A DNA stretch of 64,000 bases, taken from the NCBI GenBank assembly GCA_022702705.1, contig CM040421.1:4960001-5024000 (forward strand). The letters are read 5' to 3'. This document shows positions 35,448 through 48,212 of this stretch, in pieces; the stretch's first letter is position 1; every line of letters begins with the position of its first letter. Under the pieces are notes generated by a model. It had not been told where the DNA came from, ran no database searches, and worked only from the letters and a program-made list of their open reading frames with translations. The DNA comes from Papilionanthe hookeriana x Papilionanthe teres. Its lineage: Eukaryota > Streptophyta > Magnoliopsida > Asparagales > Orchidaceae. Made by a program: the position numbers and the translations under genes.

Positions 35448-35528
35448 CCCTACTTAATATAAAGGAATTAAGCAGGGTTTATATTACCTGAGTTCTTAAA
35501 GTTCCCTATAAGGGCAAGCCCCTATAGT
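35448..35528. promoter_or_regulatory. Conserved paired stem-loops near LTR end (copy B)
   Basis: Same structure as at 609-688. Here one arm has a single change (CCTACTTAAT), so the stem has one mismatch. Confidence 0.45.
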
Positions 35529-37254
35529 TAATTACATCTTAAATGACGGGAATCATTTAAGAAAACTCTCGATAATGATCAGTGGTTTTGCTCTCAAGAA
35601 TTACAAAGTTTAAGGTTTTCAAACAATTGGATTTTGGAAATTTCAATTGGGAATGGATCAAATTTGGAACAGTTTATTTTAGGAGTCCAAAGGAAGAGAA
35701 GTAAGAGAAGCTGAGGATCCAGAGGAATCTTGGCAACTTCCCAAACTATCATATTGTTTTGCTCGAATTTGGGAGTTTATTTAATGTTGCAATCCTGCCA
35801 ATTTTATTTATTTAGGACTTATATTCGTATGACATGATCATACAAACAGCCTCGAAGATGTGAGGGTTTATGTCGTACCAAACAACTCCTCGGAATCCTA
35901 AGTCCTGTTAGGGCTTAATTTACATAATATGATTATGCAAATGCCTAACAAAAGGGTTGAGGATTTATGTTGCACTAAGCAAACTACCTCGAAATCCTAT
36001 GACTTGGTTGTTTAAAACTAGGAAAGGTTTTGCTGAAGTAGACTCAGGTTTTGCTGATGACGATGGCCGTGCTGCCCACCATGCTCCGAGCTCCTTGTTG
36101 TTGCAGAGATTTAGTTTTAGAAGTCATAAATCAGGAGATGAGAGAAGCGTTTTGGTTTAGAGAGAATCTTAAAATCCAAGTGTTTTTAATATTTTAATTA
36201 AAACAAATCTTAAAGTTGTTTAAACAGAACAAATTAAGATCCCACGGTTCCATCATCCCGCACCGTTATTTTCATCGAATTCACTTAGTCCGTATGAATT
36301 TGCTAAACTCAATCGAATGAGTTCCACACTTTCATTTAGACCGTGGGAAATCCCGTTAGCAACACGTGGGTTACATCATCCGAGGTATTCCCAATCATTC
36401 AACGAGACGTTTTAATTTAGTTGCAATTGTAGTTTTGTTGTTCTGTTTGTGATTAAATTTTGAGTTGTTTTATATTTTAAAATGTTGTGGCAGTGATTTT
36501 TATCTTGTAATGACTTTTAATTTAGTTTTGGTTTCAGTTCAGGGACTATCCTAAAGGTTTTGGTTTTCATGCAACAGTTTTATTTAACATGCAAGAAAGG
36601 TAAAGTGCATTGCAATAAAGTAAATTGCAATAAAATAAAAGCGTACGTGGAGGATCTTCCCGTCACCCCAAGCTACACTTAAAACACATGTTAAGGCATT
36701 TAAATATTTCAATAAATACCTAGGTAAGGCTAAGGGAAAGGTTTTGGTTGTCTACCAAAGTCCTAATCCTATAGCTAATCATCTCCTATGACGTCTAGGT
36801 TCTTGTGTTTTGGTTTAAGGATGACTTTCTTCACCCAAGAACAATTAAATTCGGTTGTTCTTATAAACATCCTATCATATTGAGGAAGTGCTTAAGACGA
36901 GTCTTAAACATCTTTTCAATACCTCTAGGATTGTTTTAAGTCCAAGAGAATTTAATTATACAAGTGAATTAATCATCCAGGAGTTTAAGTTTTGTTCTCT
37001 TGCTCAGCTGAACTAGGATATTTGAATATCCTATAAGTGAAGTAACACTTCACTTGATACCTCATTTAAGAGTTATAATAATAAGAGCTTTAAAAGGGCA
37101 AATCAACTTATTAAGTATTTTAATGATTTAAACTTAATGATTTAATTTTAATTTTGACTTAATTATTAAAAAAATTAGTTTAAGTTTGGAATAGTGTTCA
37201 AGTTATTTTAGATTTAATTCTTAATGATTTCATTTAGGTTTGTTGTTAAATGAT

Positions 37255-37510
37255 TTTAATTTAATCTAATTCAATTTAATTTTAATTCAATTTAATTTAA
37301 TTTTAATTTAATTTGATTTGATTTAATTTTAATTTAATTTAGTTTAATTTAACTTAATTTAATTTTAATTTAATTTAATTTAATTTTAATTTAATTTCAA
37401 TTTAATTTTAATTTAATGTAGTTTTAATTTAATTTTAATTTTAATTTAATTTAATTTTAGTTTAATTTTAATCTTAATTTGATTTAATTTTAGTTTAATT
37501 TTAATCTGGA
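37255..37510. repeat. Degenerate TTTAA array in LTR B
   Basis: Runs of TTTAATTTAA with interspersed C and G; equivalent to 7612-7880 and 52080-52350. Confidence 0.85.
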
Positions 37511-40064
37511 TTATTATTTTAATTTTTTTTAATTCAGAATTAAGTATTATTGAAGTGGTTTATTTAGGGATTTTTAAATTAAAGAATAAATATCCTCTTA
37601 ATAATATCCCTACTTTAATAATTCCAATTTCTATTATTCTCCCAAAATTTCAATTAATTAATTAATTAAAGTTTTATTTTAATTATTTTTGAAATGGTTA
37701 GTAGGTTTCTACCCTCAATCATTTAAGTTTCAATCATCCGAAATCAGTTTAGAATCAAATATTTTACCCTCCCCTGTTGATTAATCCTAAAATTTTAATT
37801 AAAGGTTGAAATTTTTAATTACCATTTTGCCCTTCAAGCTTAATAATCCTATAACTCACTAAATTAAGCTCAAATGAACTTGAAAATTTTATGTAACCTC
37901 ACTTACATGTCAATTAAGACTTTAGAGGAGAAAATGTGATTTTTCTCGTTTTTAATTTACTTATGTAATTATTTTTAATGGAAAATAGGGGTTTTCAAGG
38001 AAAATTTAATAACATGACCAAGGAAATGTTTCTGTCTTTAAGAAAATTATGGAACATTTCTAATGACCAGAGGACCATTTGGTCCAATTTTGGTGATTTT
38101 TAGGATTACATTTTATTTATTAGAATTATTTTGAATTTTGGAGTATTAATTAATTTTAAAATAAAATTAAAGATGAAAAATAGATTTTATATTTTTCTTA
38201 AATCTCTCTGACCTCAAGGAGTTTAGAAAAACAAATTTTACATTTATCTGATTTTTCTTTGATTTATTAGAATTATTTTAGTGAAAAGATTGAAAAATAT
38301 ATATTTTAATATTAAAAAATACATTAAGCCTTTAAAATTTAATATCTTATCCGAGGGACTTAAGAAAAATATTTGGTTTGTTCCTAAGTAATTAGAATTC
38401 AAAATGTGATATTTTGGTAATTTTTACTATTTTTATGATTTTTATTATTTTTTAATTATTAAAAATATTAAAATATTGATAAAAATCAACTTTTTTAGAA
38501 AATTACAATTTTAATTTTTCTAAGTTCCTCTGATATCAAAGAAGCTCCAAAACCATTTTTGTGAATTTTTGAAAGGTATTTTGTGAGTTATGAATTTTTA
38601 AAGTTTAATTTTATCCATTTTTGCTTAAGAGGATTAATCAACCCATTTGGTGGGGTTAATCAAGTTCAATTGGTTTCAAATTTTTATGTGAGACTCTCCT
38701 GACCCTAAAGGACAGTGGAGAATTGTTTTCAAGTTAATTTGATGTGTAATTAACCCTAATTAATTAAAGTTCAATTTTGGGTGTTTAGACCAATTAGAGT
38801 TATTCCAAGTGAACTAACTCAAAACCTATTTTTCTTAGGTTCCTCTGGTCATAAGAAACATCACCAAATTTTCCTAGAATTTATTTCTCAACATACTAAT
38901 TATTGGAATTAAAATACTCAAAACAGTAACATGCAATTGAAAAATCAATAACTTCTCATAGGGATGGCCTCTGACCTTGGAAAATTCAGGGAATGTTTCC
39001 AAGTTCAGAGGCTTCAAAAGCCCTATGGTCTCATGCCATGGTGAATTGCCTATGCAAATGAAGAATTAAAACAATGCAAGGAGTAAATAAATCATTAAAC
39101 ATAAAATACTTAATGAAATTATTTGATTTCTTTTCCACATTATTCTTCTCTGTTCACTGAGCAAGAGTGTATTTTTATTTTATTTTTAGGATTTTTCTAC
39201 ACAAAGTTATGGATTTTCTAAGTTCTGGTAATTAAATAAATAAGAAAAATCCCTATTTTTCTATTTATTCGAATCGGCGCCGCGTCAACCTTAGCATCTC
39301 CGAACAGCCACGCTACACTTTCTGGTTCGACGCCGCCATCCGACTCAGTGCTCCAGGGGCCCGCGGTTCATGTACCATCGCGCTGTCAGGGTCGATCCCG
39401 ACCGTCCGCTCGATACACGCTTGATCCGACGGTTCCTAGTCATCATCTACGACTGATGTGAACACGTGACCGTCCACACTAAAACCCTAAGATCTCGCTC
39501 AATACTTAACGGATTTTTGTGTTCTTGTGCTCTATGGATTCGTCTTGAAGAGACGAATACATCTATACGGTGATCATGCATTGAAATTGAGGCATTTGAA
39601 ATGGAGAATGTTCAGAAGCTCGGGCAGAACAGAGAGCTCATACCTTTGCTCAGAGAAGTGAAGCTTTGATCTGAGAGTTGTGTCACGTTCGATTGGGTCC
39701 AAGCAAGCTCCAGATGAAGTCCCTTGGCCTGGTGAATTACCTGGGTACAAAAGTGACCACGACCGATCACAAAGCTTGGAGGCCGGAGCAAGCCGGGTGG
39801 CCCGGAGAGGGGGCTTTCACCGGGGAACTTCTCCTCTTGGTCCGGTGAAGGTGTAGGACCAATCAATTTGGAGATTGGCTCACCGTGGTGAAGTGTCCTG
39901 GTTTTGGGCTTGAATTTTAACTCGAAATTGAGCTCGCGAGAGGAAATGGCAGGGGGATTTCAGTGGGGATCAAGTTCTCCGGGTGTGGGGAAGAGTCCGG
40001 AATGATTTTGGCGTAGTTTCGTGTGTTTTGTTTCAGCACCCCTTCCATGGCCGAGAGAGGTGGT

Positions 40065-40074
40065 GTTTAAATAG
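40065..40074 (-). promoter_or_regulatory. Candidate LTR TATA box (copy B)
   Basis: CTATTTAAAC on the minus strand, within the GC-rich island, about 2.4 kb from the element-sense start of the LTR. Confidence 0.4.
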
Positions 40075-42449
40075 GCATGGGCTGGAGGGCCTCCGGGGGA
40101 GTTAGGGGTTGGGATCGACTACGTATGGTGAGGAGAAGAACAGCTCGCAATGGCCATTTGGAGTGGGGCGGCTCGAGCAAGGTGGAATTCCAAAACTTGG
40201 CTCCTCCCAAGGTCTCGGCCATGGTGTTTTCCGGCGGCTCGGTGGTCGGCCGGCAGCGAGGGTCACCCTCAAGTTCAGGTGGGTCGGGGCTGGGGTTTGT
40301 GTAGGCAATTGAGCTTTTCCATGTGTCAAAAGCTTGATTCAAAATGGAATGGGGAAGGCCAATTTTGGCTTGATTTGGTCAAGTCTACCTTTTGGGCTTG
40401 GTTCACCCTTCAAGGTGGCTTTGGGTGTTGTGGGGAGTTAAAGGAAACAGCTGGTTTGGCATGGAGAAGTCCTTATCCAAATATATTTGGATTGAATTTG
40501 GGTTAAGGTGAAACATGTTTAAGGTTAATGACTTTTAGGAGGTGCTTAAAGGACCTCCTTCTTTTGCCATTTAAGGAGGGTTGACAAATTAGAGATTCTC
40601 ATGGCTTGCCAATGACTTACATGTGGCTTCATGGCTCCATATGGCTTGGGAAAAGATTTGGTCAATTTCATAAAAAAAGGATTTTGTGAATTTTGGCATT
40701 TTGATGGGAATTATTATGAGGCTTGATTTGGAATTGTTTAATTGATAAATTAGGACTTTAGGAATGATTTTAAATTGAATGTGTGATGAGGGAAAGTGTC
40801 ATGTGGGCTTTAGATTGATTTGGGCTTTTGAATTTGGTGGAAGTGGGCTTTTTAAGAAGGCTTAAGGAAGTGGGCCTTAGGTTTGAAAATAAATTTATGG
40901 ATGGGAATTTTGTGAAGGATTGGGCCAAACAAATGTTGGGTTTATTTTAGGGATGTGCCATGATTGATTTGAAGCAAATTTGAGGTGGTTTGGGTTTGAA
41001 TTGGGTTGGATTTGGGCTTCTTTGGTAAAGGGGCCAACATAGGTCAAATTGGGCTAATTTGGGCCAATGTTGGGCTAGGGTTGAAATTGATGTAAAATTA
41101 ATGTTGGGAAATGTTTATGGTGGTGTTACAAATAGGTTTCAACTTTGGTTGGGTTTTGATTTTGGGATTTAGGCCCATTTGGGTTAGGTTTGGGTGTAGG
41201 CCCATTTAGGGAATTTTTGGTTTGGGTTGAATTTGAGTAAGGTTTGGGTCCAAATTTTGGGCAAATCATGTTAGTGTTTTGTTTTTGGGGATGCTAAGAA
41301 GGTTTTAGAAAAGATTTGGGTCAAATTGGGATTGAATTGAGTTGGTTTGAGGTAGGTTTAGGTCATGGGTCAAAATAGGGCCTTAAGCTTAAAAATGAAA
41401 TTGGATTCAAATGTCAATCAAATTGGGCTTGAATTTGGTCTAGATTTATATTGGGGATATTTAATTAAAGATTATAATTGAATTGGACCAAAATTGAGAC
41501 CAATTGGGGTGATTTGGGTTGACATTGGTTTCATTTGGGTTTAAAATGGGCTAAATTGGGGGTTTTGGTAAAAGTAGGGTAAATTGACAAAATTGGCCCA
41601 TGGTGTAGTTTAACAAAATGAAATTGGGAATATTTGGGATTTTTTGAAATTTTTTTGGAGTTTTTGGAATTTTTGGATTTTTGGGTCAAGAGGCGCATTT
41701 TGGTAATTTGGAGGGTATTGGGGGTATTTTTGGAAATTTTGGAATTTTTGGTCAAAGATGATCACTTTGAATGGTGAGAAATGTTTAAGGACTGATTTTG
41801 AGGAATTTTGAGGAATTTGGGTAATTTTGCAGATTTTGGGTCATTTCAAGGGCATTTGGTAGGTTTGGCGGGTCCGGGGCCCCGGGGTCAAAAATTGAAA
41901 TTTTGGAAAAATGAAGATTGATTGAATGTGAGTATAATGGAATCATTTTGGTTGAGCCATGAAGCCATATTAAGCCCATATGAGCCATGAGAGGACTCAT
42001 TGGAGGCATTCACTATGTTGTTCCTAACCCACTTAACCAGGGGCTTAGGGGTTAAGGTCCATCCATATGAATTACCTACATGAGTCAGGGAGTCAAGTTG
42101 GGTATAGGTGTGGTTTTAGGATTTGGATTGTGTGTGTGAGAGTGTAGAGTGTGAGTGTAGTGAGTGTGTAAGTCAACCCTCACCAGACCAGGCCACCCAG
42201 GGAAGTCCTAAGGCCAAAGAGTCCTATAGGGAACTCATCCTTTAAACCTCCACATTTGATCTCAACCCTCTAGGTGATTAGGGGTCTACAATCAAGCTTG
42301 TGGAGTTTGCAGGGAGACAAGAAGTGATTTGAATTTCTAAGTGGTGGGTTCCATTTCTAGTCCTCTAAGATTAGTCAAAGGAAAAGCCTAAGGCTAGATC
42401 CTAAGTACTAAGGAGGGAAGAGAAGACTTCAGCAAAAATGAGGTCAACA

Positions 42450-42830
42450 AATGGACCCCCAATAGGTGTGGTGTGCTAACCAAGCACACCGCGCGTATTG
42501 GCGTTGACCGAAGGGATCAACAAAACCAACACAGATTCCCGAATGACAAACTTAGGACGAAGCAGAAGAATTTCCGCTGGGGAGTATCAGGTATACTTCC
42601 AAGACTGGAGATTCCTGAACTCTCGCTGGGGAATGGAAAAGGAGATGAATTCCAAATCATATGATCTGGGGAATTCGATTTAGATTTCATTTCATTTCAT
42701 GTTCAAGCTTTGATGTGTGAGTTTAGATTTTAGCTTGAGTTTTAATTTAGATTGAACTTTGGTTTAAAATCAATTTGAGGAAATTTTGAATTTGAAATTT
42801 GGATTTGAAATGAGAATCGAAACCTAGGTT
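42450..42830 (-). other. 3' untranslated region and PPT candidate
   Basis: The minus strand reads TTGGGGGTCCATT directly before the 3' LTR. The same motif (GTGGGGGTCCATT) stands before the LTR end at 12883. The region matches 12884-13330 and has no coding capacity. Confidence 0.6.
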
Positions 42831-43260
42831 TCAACCTCGGGATTGCGAAGAGAACTGGAATTTAGGTACCAGCCTTAGAGTGAGAATCAGAATTTAAGTA
42901 TTGATGGAAAAAGGATGAGAATCAGAATTTAGGTACTGATCTCGAGAGGGATGAGAATTGAAATTTAAGTATCAACCTCGAAAGAGAATCGAAATTTAGG
43001 TATCAATCTCGGATGAGAGTCGGAATTTAGGTACCGATCTCGGAATGAGAACTAGAATTTAGGTACTAGTCTCGAATGAGAACTGGAATTTAGGTACCAG
43101 TCTCGGAAGAGAGTCGAAATTTAGGTATCGACCTCAAAAAGGATGAGAATCAGAATTTAGGTACTGATCTCGGAATGAGAACTAGAATTTAGGTACTAGT
43201 CTCGAATGAGAACTGGAATTTAGGTACCAGCCTCGAGAAGGATGGAATTTAGCGGACACC
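42831..43260. repeat. Short-period tandem array ('gaatttaggtac' units)
   Basis: About a dozen units of roughly 30-45 bp with the core 'gagaatcagaatttaggtac' and 'gatctcgg'. It adjoins the larger array that starts at 43334. Confidence 0.85.
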
Positions 43261-43333
43261 GAGATCAGGATGCCTTGGCTGTCTTATACCCAAGTCGGAG
43301 GATTGAGGTTCTACGATGAGAACTTCAACTTGA

Positions 43334-44839
43334 ACCATTGCGATAGGAAATGATCTTAAAGCAATGCGGTGTTGGATGTGGTGATCCTCAACCTCTGGAA
43401 TTTGAAATTTGATTTGAACCATTGCAATAGGGAAAGATCCTAAAGCAATGCGGTATCGGATGTAAAATTCTCAACCTCCAAAATTTGATTTTTGATTTGA
43501 ACCATTGCAATAGGGAAAGATCCTAAATCAATGCGGTATCGGATGCTGAGATCCTCAACCTCTAAAATTTGATTTTCTGAGAGTGAACCATTGCAATAGA
43601 GAAATATCCTAAAGCAATGCTGTATCAGATGTAAAATCCTCAACCTCTAAAATTTGATTTTGATTTGAACCATTGCAATAGGGAAAAAAAAACCTAAAGC
43701 AATGCGGTATCGGATGTAAAATCCTCAACCTCTAAAATTTGATTTTGAATTGAACCATTGCGATAGGGAAATAACCTAAAGCAATGCGGTATCGGATGTA
43801 AAATCCTCAACCTCCGAAATTTAATTTTGATTTGAACCATTGCAATAGGGAAAGAACCTAAAGCAATGCGATATCGGATGCTGGGATCCTCAACCTCTAA
43901 AATTTGATTTTCAATTTGAACCATTGCAATAGGCAAAGAACCTAAAGCAATGCGGTATCAGATGTAAAATCCTCAACCTCTAAAATTTGATTTTTGATTT
44001 GAACCATTGCAGTAGGGAAAGATCCTAAATCAATGCGGTATCAGATGTAAAATCCTCAACCTCTAAAATTTGATTTTTGATTTGAACCATTGCAATAGGG
44101 AAAGATCCTAAAGCAATGCGGTATTGGATGCTGAGATCCTCAACCTCTAAAATTTTATTTTCTGAGAGTGAACCATTACAATAGAGAAATATCCTAAAGC
44201 AATGCGGTATCGGATGTAAAATCCTCAACCTCTAAAATTTGATTTTGATTTGAACCATTGCGATAGGAAAAGATCCTAAAGTAATGCGGTATCGGATGCT
44301 GAGATCCTCAACCTCTAAAATTTGATTTTCGATTTGAACCATTGCAATAGGGAAAGATCCTAAAGTAATGCGGTATCGGATGCTGAGATCCTCAACCTCT
44401 AAAATTTGATTTTTGATTTGAACCATTGCGATAGGGAAAAAAAACCTAAAGCAATGCGGTATCGGATGTAAAATCCTCAACCTCTAAAATTTGATTTTGA
44501 ATTGAACCATTGCGATAGGGAAATAACCTAAAGTAATGCGGTATCGGATGTAAAATCCTCAACCTCTAAAATTTAATTTTGATTTGAACCATTGCAATAG
44601 GGAAAGATCCTAAAGCAATGCGGTATCGGATGCTGAGATCCTCAACCTCTAAAATTTGATTTTCGATTTGAACCATTGCAATAGGGAAAGATCCTAAAGC
44701 AATGCGGTATTGGATGCTGAGATCCTCAACCTCTAAAATTTGATTTTCAATTTGAACCATTGCAATGGGAAAGATCCTAAAGCAATGCGGTATCGGATGC
44801 TGAGATCCTCAACCTCTAAAATTTGATATTTGATTTCGT
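43334..44839. repeat. 18-copy tandem array of 82-86 bp units in the 3' UTR
   Basis: The marker 'accatt' recurs 18 times from 43334 to 44756 at intervals of 82-86 bp. Each unit has 'gaaccattgcaatagggaaag', 'cctaaagcaatgcggtatcgg', 'atcctcaacctctaaaatttga'. Many intervals are exactly 84 bp (28 codons), so the minus strand shows short repeated open frames that are broken when a unit is not a multiple of three. Position and repeat type fit the hypervariable 3' UTR of Tat-lineage gypsy elements. Confidence 0.95.
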
Positions 44840-46113
44840 GATTGATTTGCAAAGATTGGTAGTGTCGATTTGAAAAGTGTAGAATTTTGATGTTTTGAGA
44901 ATTTCATGAAAGTTGTAAATGATTTTTGTGGAAACAAACGAATTAGGAGGGAATATGAGGATGCCACATATCCCATTCAAAAGAGTTGATCGAAAAGTTA
45001 CTGGTTTGGATTAGATACGATTCCTCGCCATCAGAACCAAATCGAAAATCTCGTGGCTCCGTGTCAATGGAATCGACTACTCCTATCTCAGACAAGGGAG
45101 AGAATTGAAGGGATTGGATTTTAGATTTGGAAGTTTTGAATTTGAATTTGATTGGGATTTGATTGGAGATTCAAATTGAGATTGGATTTGAAAGTACAGA
45201 TTGGAGATTCAGATTTGAGGTTTATTTTTAATATTGAGGTTCATTTTTTTTTATGATTTGAGTTCGTTTCGATTTAGATTTCAATTCAATTTCAGATTCA
45301 TTGAAGTTTCGTTTTGATTTGAAGTTTGTTTTGTTATCTTATTCGATTTTTTATTTATTTAAGTTTTCATTTTTTTTATTTATTTGTTGTCATTTGTTGG
45401 GGAATTTATTGTTGGGTTTTTTTTTATGAAGTTTTATTTTATTAATTTATGTTTCATGATTGTTCATTTTTTTTATTTTTATTATTATTATTATTATTAT
45501 TTTTTTTTAGTTAATGTTTGGACCCATTCATAAGCAAGTGCGGCATCTGTGCTTCGTAGAACGAGGTTGTCTTTAAAACATCATGATGCGCAGCTTTCCT
45601 TGAGGTATCGTCTACTGACGAAGACATTTATAGAAAATGACCTACTCTTCGAGGTACTATTGGAATTATAGCCTTTCAAGTACCTACAAAGATGTGTTAT
45701 TTCTACAGACACCACAGCTGAAAGAACAGGAACTCCGTAGCTTCGTTTGTAACAGTCGTCACTCTTTACCGTTGATTTAAGAGGATTGTCCAGGCTTGTC
45801 TTTGGAAGTTGCTCTGACGCTCTTCAAATTGATGTTGGAGTTGTATTTGCTGGGTACTGAATGATATGACTTCAGGATTGAATTCCATCAATTGCTAGTA
45901 ACAAGATCCTCTACTTTAATTCTTTCTTTCTGGGCCTAAGCAGATTCAAAATTTATGCTCATGTGACCAAAATATTTTTCATTGTCCAAAGATATTTCTG
46001 AGTCAATTAATGACCGACCAAAAGACATAAAATCACTTGACTCTCTTCGAAGCATAATATTGAGGAAACTTCTTAAGGTAGCCTTTCAAGTTTTATTAAT
46101 CAGGGGGGATTAA
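44840..46113. other. Non-coding internal region between tandem array and gag remnants
   Basis: AT-rich at 44840-45540, with T tracts and (ATT)n at 45480-45502. From 45541 to 46080 composition is balanced, but frames on both strands are broken and resemble no domain I know. In an autonomous element pol would lie around here; no pol motif is visible. Confidence 0.5.
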
Positions 46114-46441
46114 GACACCAATTTTTGATTATATGCTTGCCTCAAGCTTCTTCTCTGGGAGCCTTTCATTTCCTTTTCTTTTCTTTTCCTTTCTTCTCTC
46201 TTTTTTTTTATCCATTTTTTTTATTGAGGATTACTATATCTGGTGGAGCACATATTAAAGATTTTGAATGTCTGGATTGTGACACCAATTTTTGATTTTG
46301 TACTCACCTCAAGCTTCTCCTCAGTTGGATCTTCACAAAGAAAAGTTTTCCTTCTTTTTTTTCACTTTTTTTTTTGCTCCTTTTGTTTTCTGAGAATTAC
46401 TGTATCTGGTAAGACATATTTTTGTTAAAGATTTTGAATGT
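46114..46441. repeat. Two tandem copies of a 167-bp pyrimidine-rich segment
   Basis: Copy 1 is 46114-46280 and copy 2 is 46281-46441. Both have 'gacaccaatttttgatt', 'cctcaagcttct', a long T/C tract, 'attactatatctgg' or 'attactgtatctgg', and 'aagattttgaatgtc'. A third, diverged copy lies in the Athila element at 57583-57738. Confidence 0.8.
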
Positions 46442-46931
46442 CGAAACTCCCCTAACTAATAAATCTGAAATGTTCTTTAATATGAATCCTGGGATATTAT
46501 AACTCATCCAAAAGTCTGGACCCAGTCACGTGGCAGAAAATTAAAAGACCCTTGATATCCCGGACCAATTACTCGTATTTCAACCACACTTGCTTCATTT
46601 CAAAATCTACTTAGGACCTAGTCCAAATTCTTTAAAGTGAAGGACCCCGTTATTTGGGCACTAATTTCATTCTCCCCTGAAGTTACTGTCTTATCAAAAT
46701 ACTCAACTTTGAGCTTTCCAAATATCGAACAATTCTGGACAAAAACGAACTTCTTGTCTTTCATTCATTGCAGTAAGAGAGATGGTACATACCAATACTG
46801 ATCATACTAATATCTTCTTTTAGCAACAAAAGTAGTACAATAGTAGCCAAGAGGCATTTCATTCATTAGCAGTTGCGTAGGAATAGGTTAGAACAAACAA
46901 ATCGACCGAAATCATATTGATAGAACCTTTT

Positions 46932-47198
46932 TCAGGTTCCTTTCAAATATTCTTCCGGGATTGTTACGTTCCCATTCTTGAAATTCTCTTCAAGCCAGTC
47001 TTTAAAATTGCAACACTCTTCTATGGTGTGTCCAACGAACCTGTGGTACGGACAGTATCTTGGATGTCCTTTCTTATTGATTTCATCCGGTCTTTTTGGC
47101 TCAGGTAACTGGAATTCAGGGCTCTTGATTAGATTGCGGAACATCTTTCTTGTTGCTTCATCTTTAAAAGAGTACACCTTGTTTGTTCGAGCGACCAT
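46932..47198 (-). pseudogene. Gag C-terminal region, copy 2
   Basis: The minus frame has KMFRNLIKSPEFQLPEPKRP, then RYCPYHRFVGHTIEECCNFK, which has the Cys-X2-His...His-X4-Cys pattern of Tat-like gag C-termini, then DWLEENFKNGNVTIPEEYL. A frameshift near 46945 ends the frame; sequence similar to copy 1 continues for a few codons and then stops. It follows the gag core in the normal order, with two frameshifts between 47340 and 47190. Confidence 0.8.
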
Positions 47199-47270
47199 TG
47201 TTGGAACTTGTCTTTCATTTGACTGGTAAAGTCTTTGTTGAAATGATTGCTGAGCATTTTGCCTGGGACG

Positions 47271-48194
47271 TTAGAAGGTCCGCTGATGTTGTTCGACCTG
47301 TACTTGCAATTGTCGCTTTCCCCTGTTAGCCACAGCAACTGTCTCAGATTCCTTCTCGAATATCTTCGTTGGCTCTAGCTCGTTGGCTTTTCCAAGAAAA
47401 CCAAGTTTTTTAGCTTCTTCTTGAAGTCTTCCGGCTTTATTAAGTAACTTCTCGAATGTCTTAATTGTGAATCCCTTGAGCAAGAGACCAACTGGACCGT
47501 GAAAGCTCTTTAGAAGAATTTCAACTGTGTACTGCTCTTGCAACTGTGGCTTGCATCTCATGCTGAGATTTCTCCATCGCAGGATGTATTCCACCAAGGT
47601 TTCATCTGATTTATGTTTCTCTACGACAAGATCACCGACGGTGATGTGGTGCTGAGCTCCAGCAAACTGTTTGACAAAAAGATTTTCCATTTCTGTAAAT
47701 GTCCTTAGCGAACCATTTGGCAACTCTGCATACCAATCAAAGGCAGCTCTAGTGAGGCTATTCACAAATTGGCGGAACAAAAGTGCTTCGCTACCCCCCG
47801 CGTTACAGCAGCTTGCTCGGAAGTGTGCAAGATGCTGTCGGGGATTTCCAGTTCCATCAAAAGTTTTGAACAAAGGTGATACGAAACCTCTGGGGTACTG
47901 AACGGTATCAAACTCTTCTGGGTATGGTCTACCCTTTGAAACTAATTCCTCCATTTCTGATTGGACCAGGGCTTCTCTCACATGTTGTTCCACCATCTGT
48001 TTGATGTCATTTTTTGGTACTGGACCCTGAATTGAATCTCTCTTCTGTTGTACATTGACGGTGAACTCCCTTCTTTCATCTGTAACATTAATGGTCTCTA
48101 GTTGGTTTGTTTCTGGAGGTGTTATTCGCGGTGATTGTGACTTTCCTTGAATTGTGGCCATAGCAGCCATCACTTCTTCTAGTTGCTTCTTCAA
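47271..48194 (-). pseudogene. Gag core of a Tat-like Ty3/gypsy element (307 aa open)
   Basis: This is the longest open frame in the window. After a coiled-coil-like start (MKKQLEEVMAAMATIQGKSQ) and a polar linker, residues about 95-260 are a Retrotrans_gag domain: YPRGFVSPLFKTFDGTGNPR, QHLAHFRASC, LLFRQFVNSLTRAAFDWYAE, FTEMENLFVKQF, LVEYILRWRNLSMRC. Gag forms the cytoplasmic particle that packages element RNA. The frame continues upstream past a single TGA (48213-48215) into the preceding ORF, so the Met at 48194 may not be the original start. It ends by frameshift at 47271. Without pol, particle formation would need to be combined with enzymes from another element. Confidence 0.88.
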
Positions 48195-48212
48195 ATGGTT
48201 AATATGTTCATC

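Larger units (their letters stand above)
35108..42449 (-). repeat. 3' LTR of the 22.2-kb element (copy B)
   Basis: 7,342 bp, TGTCGGCATA ... GAGGTCAACA on the plus strand. In plus-strand order it holds the conserved stem-loops (35448-35528), a TTTAA array (37255-37510), a GC-rich island (39270-40340), a TATA-like motif (c40074-40065) and a T/G-rich stretch (40800-42000). Short open frames within it are not supported as genes. Confidence 0.95.

Noticed and set aside
35957..36160. 67-codon plus-strand frame shared with 50808-51011
   Set aside because: Antisense to the element. The two copies are nearly identical LTRs, so conservation says nothing; the homologous stretch in copy A1 (about 1115-1320) is broken.
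43440..44760. Repeated minus-strand ORFs in the 84-bp array as a repeat protein
   Set aside because: Units of 82, 83, 85 and 86 bp break the frame every few repeats, and the array lies in the expected 3' UTR position.
43334..44839. CRISPR-like array
   Set aside because: Repeats are head to tail without unique spacers, in a plant retrotransposon.
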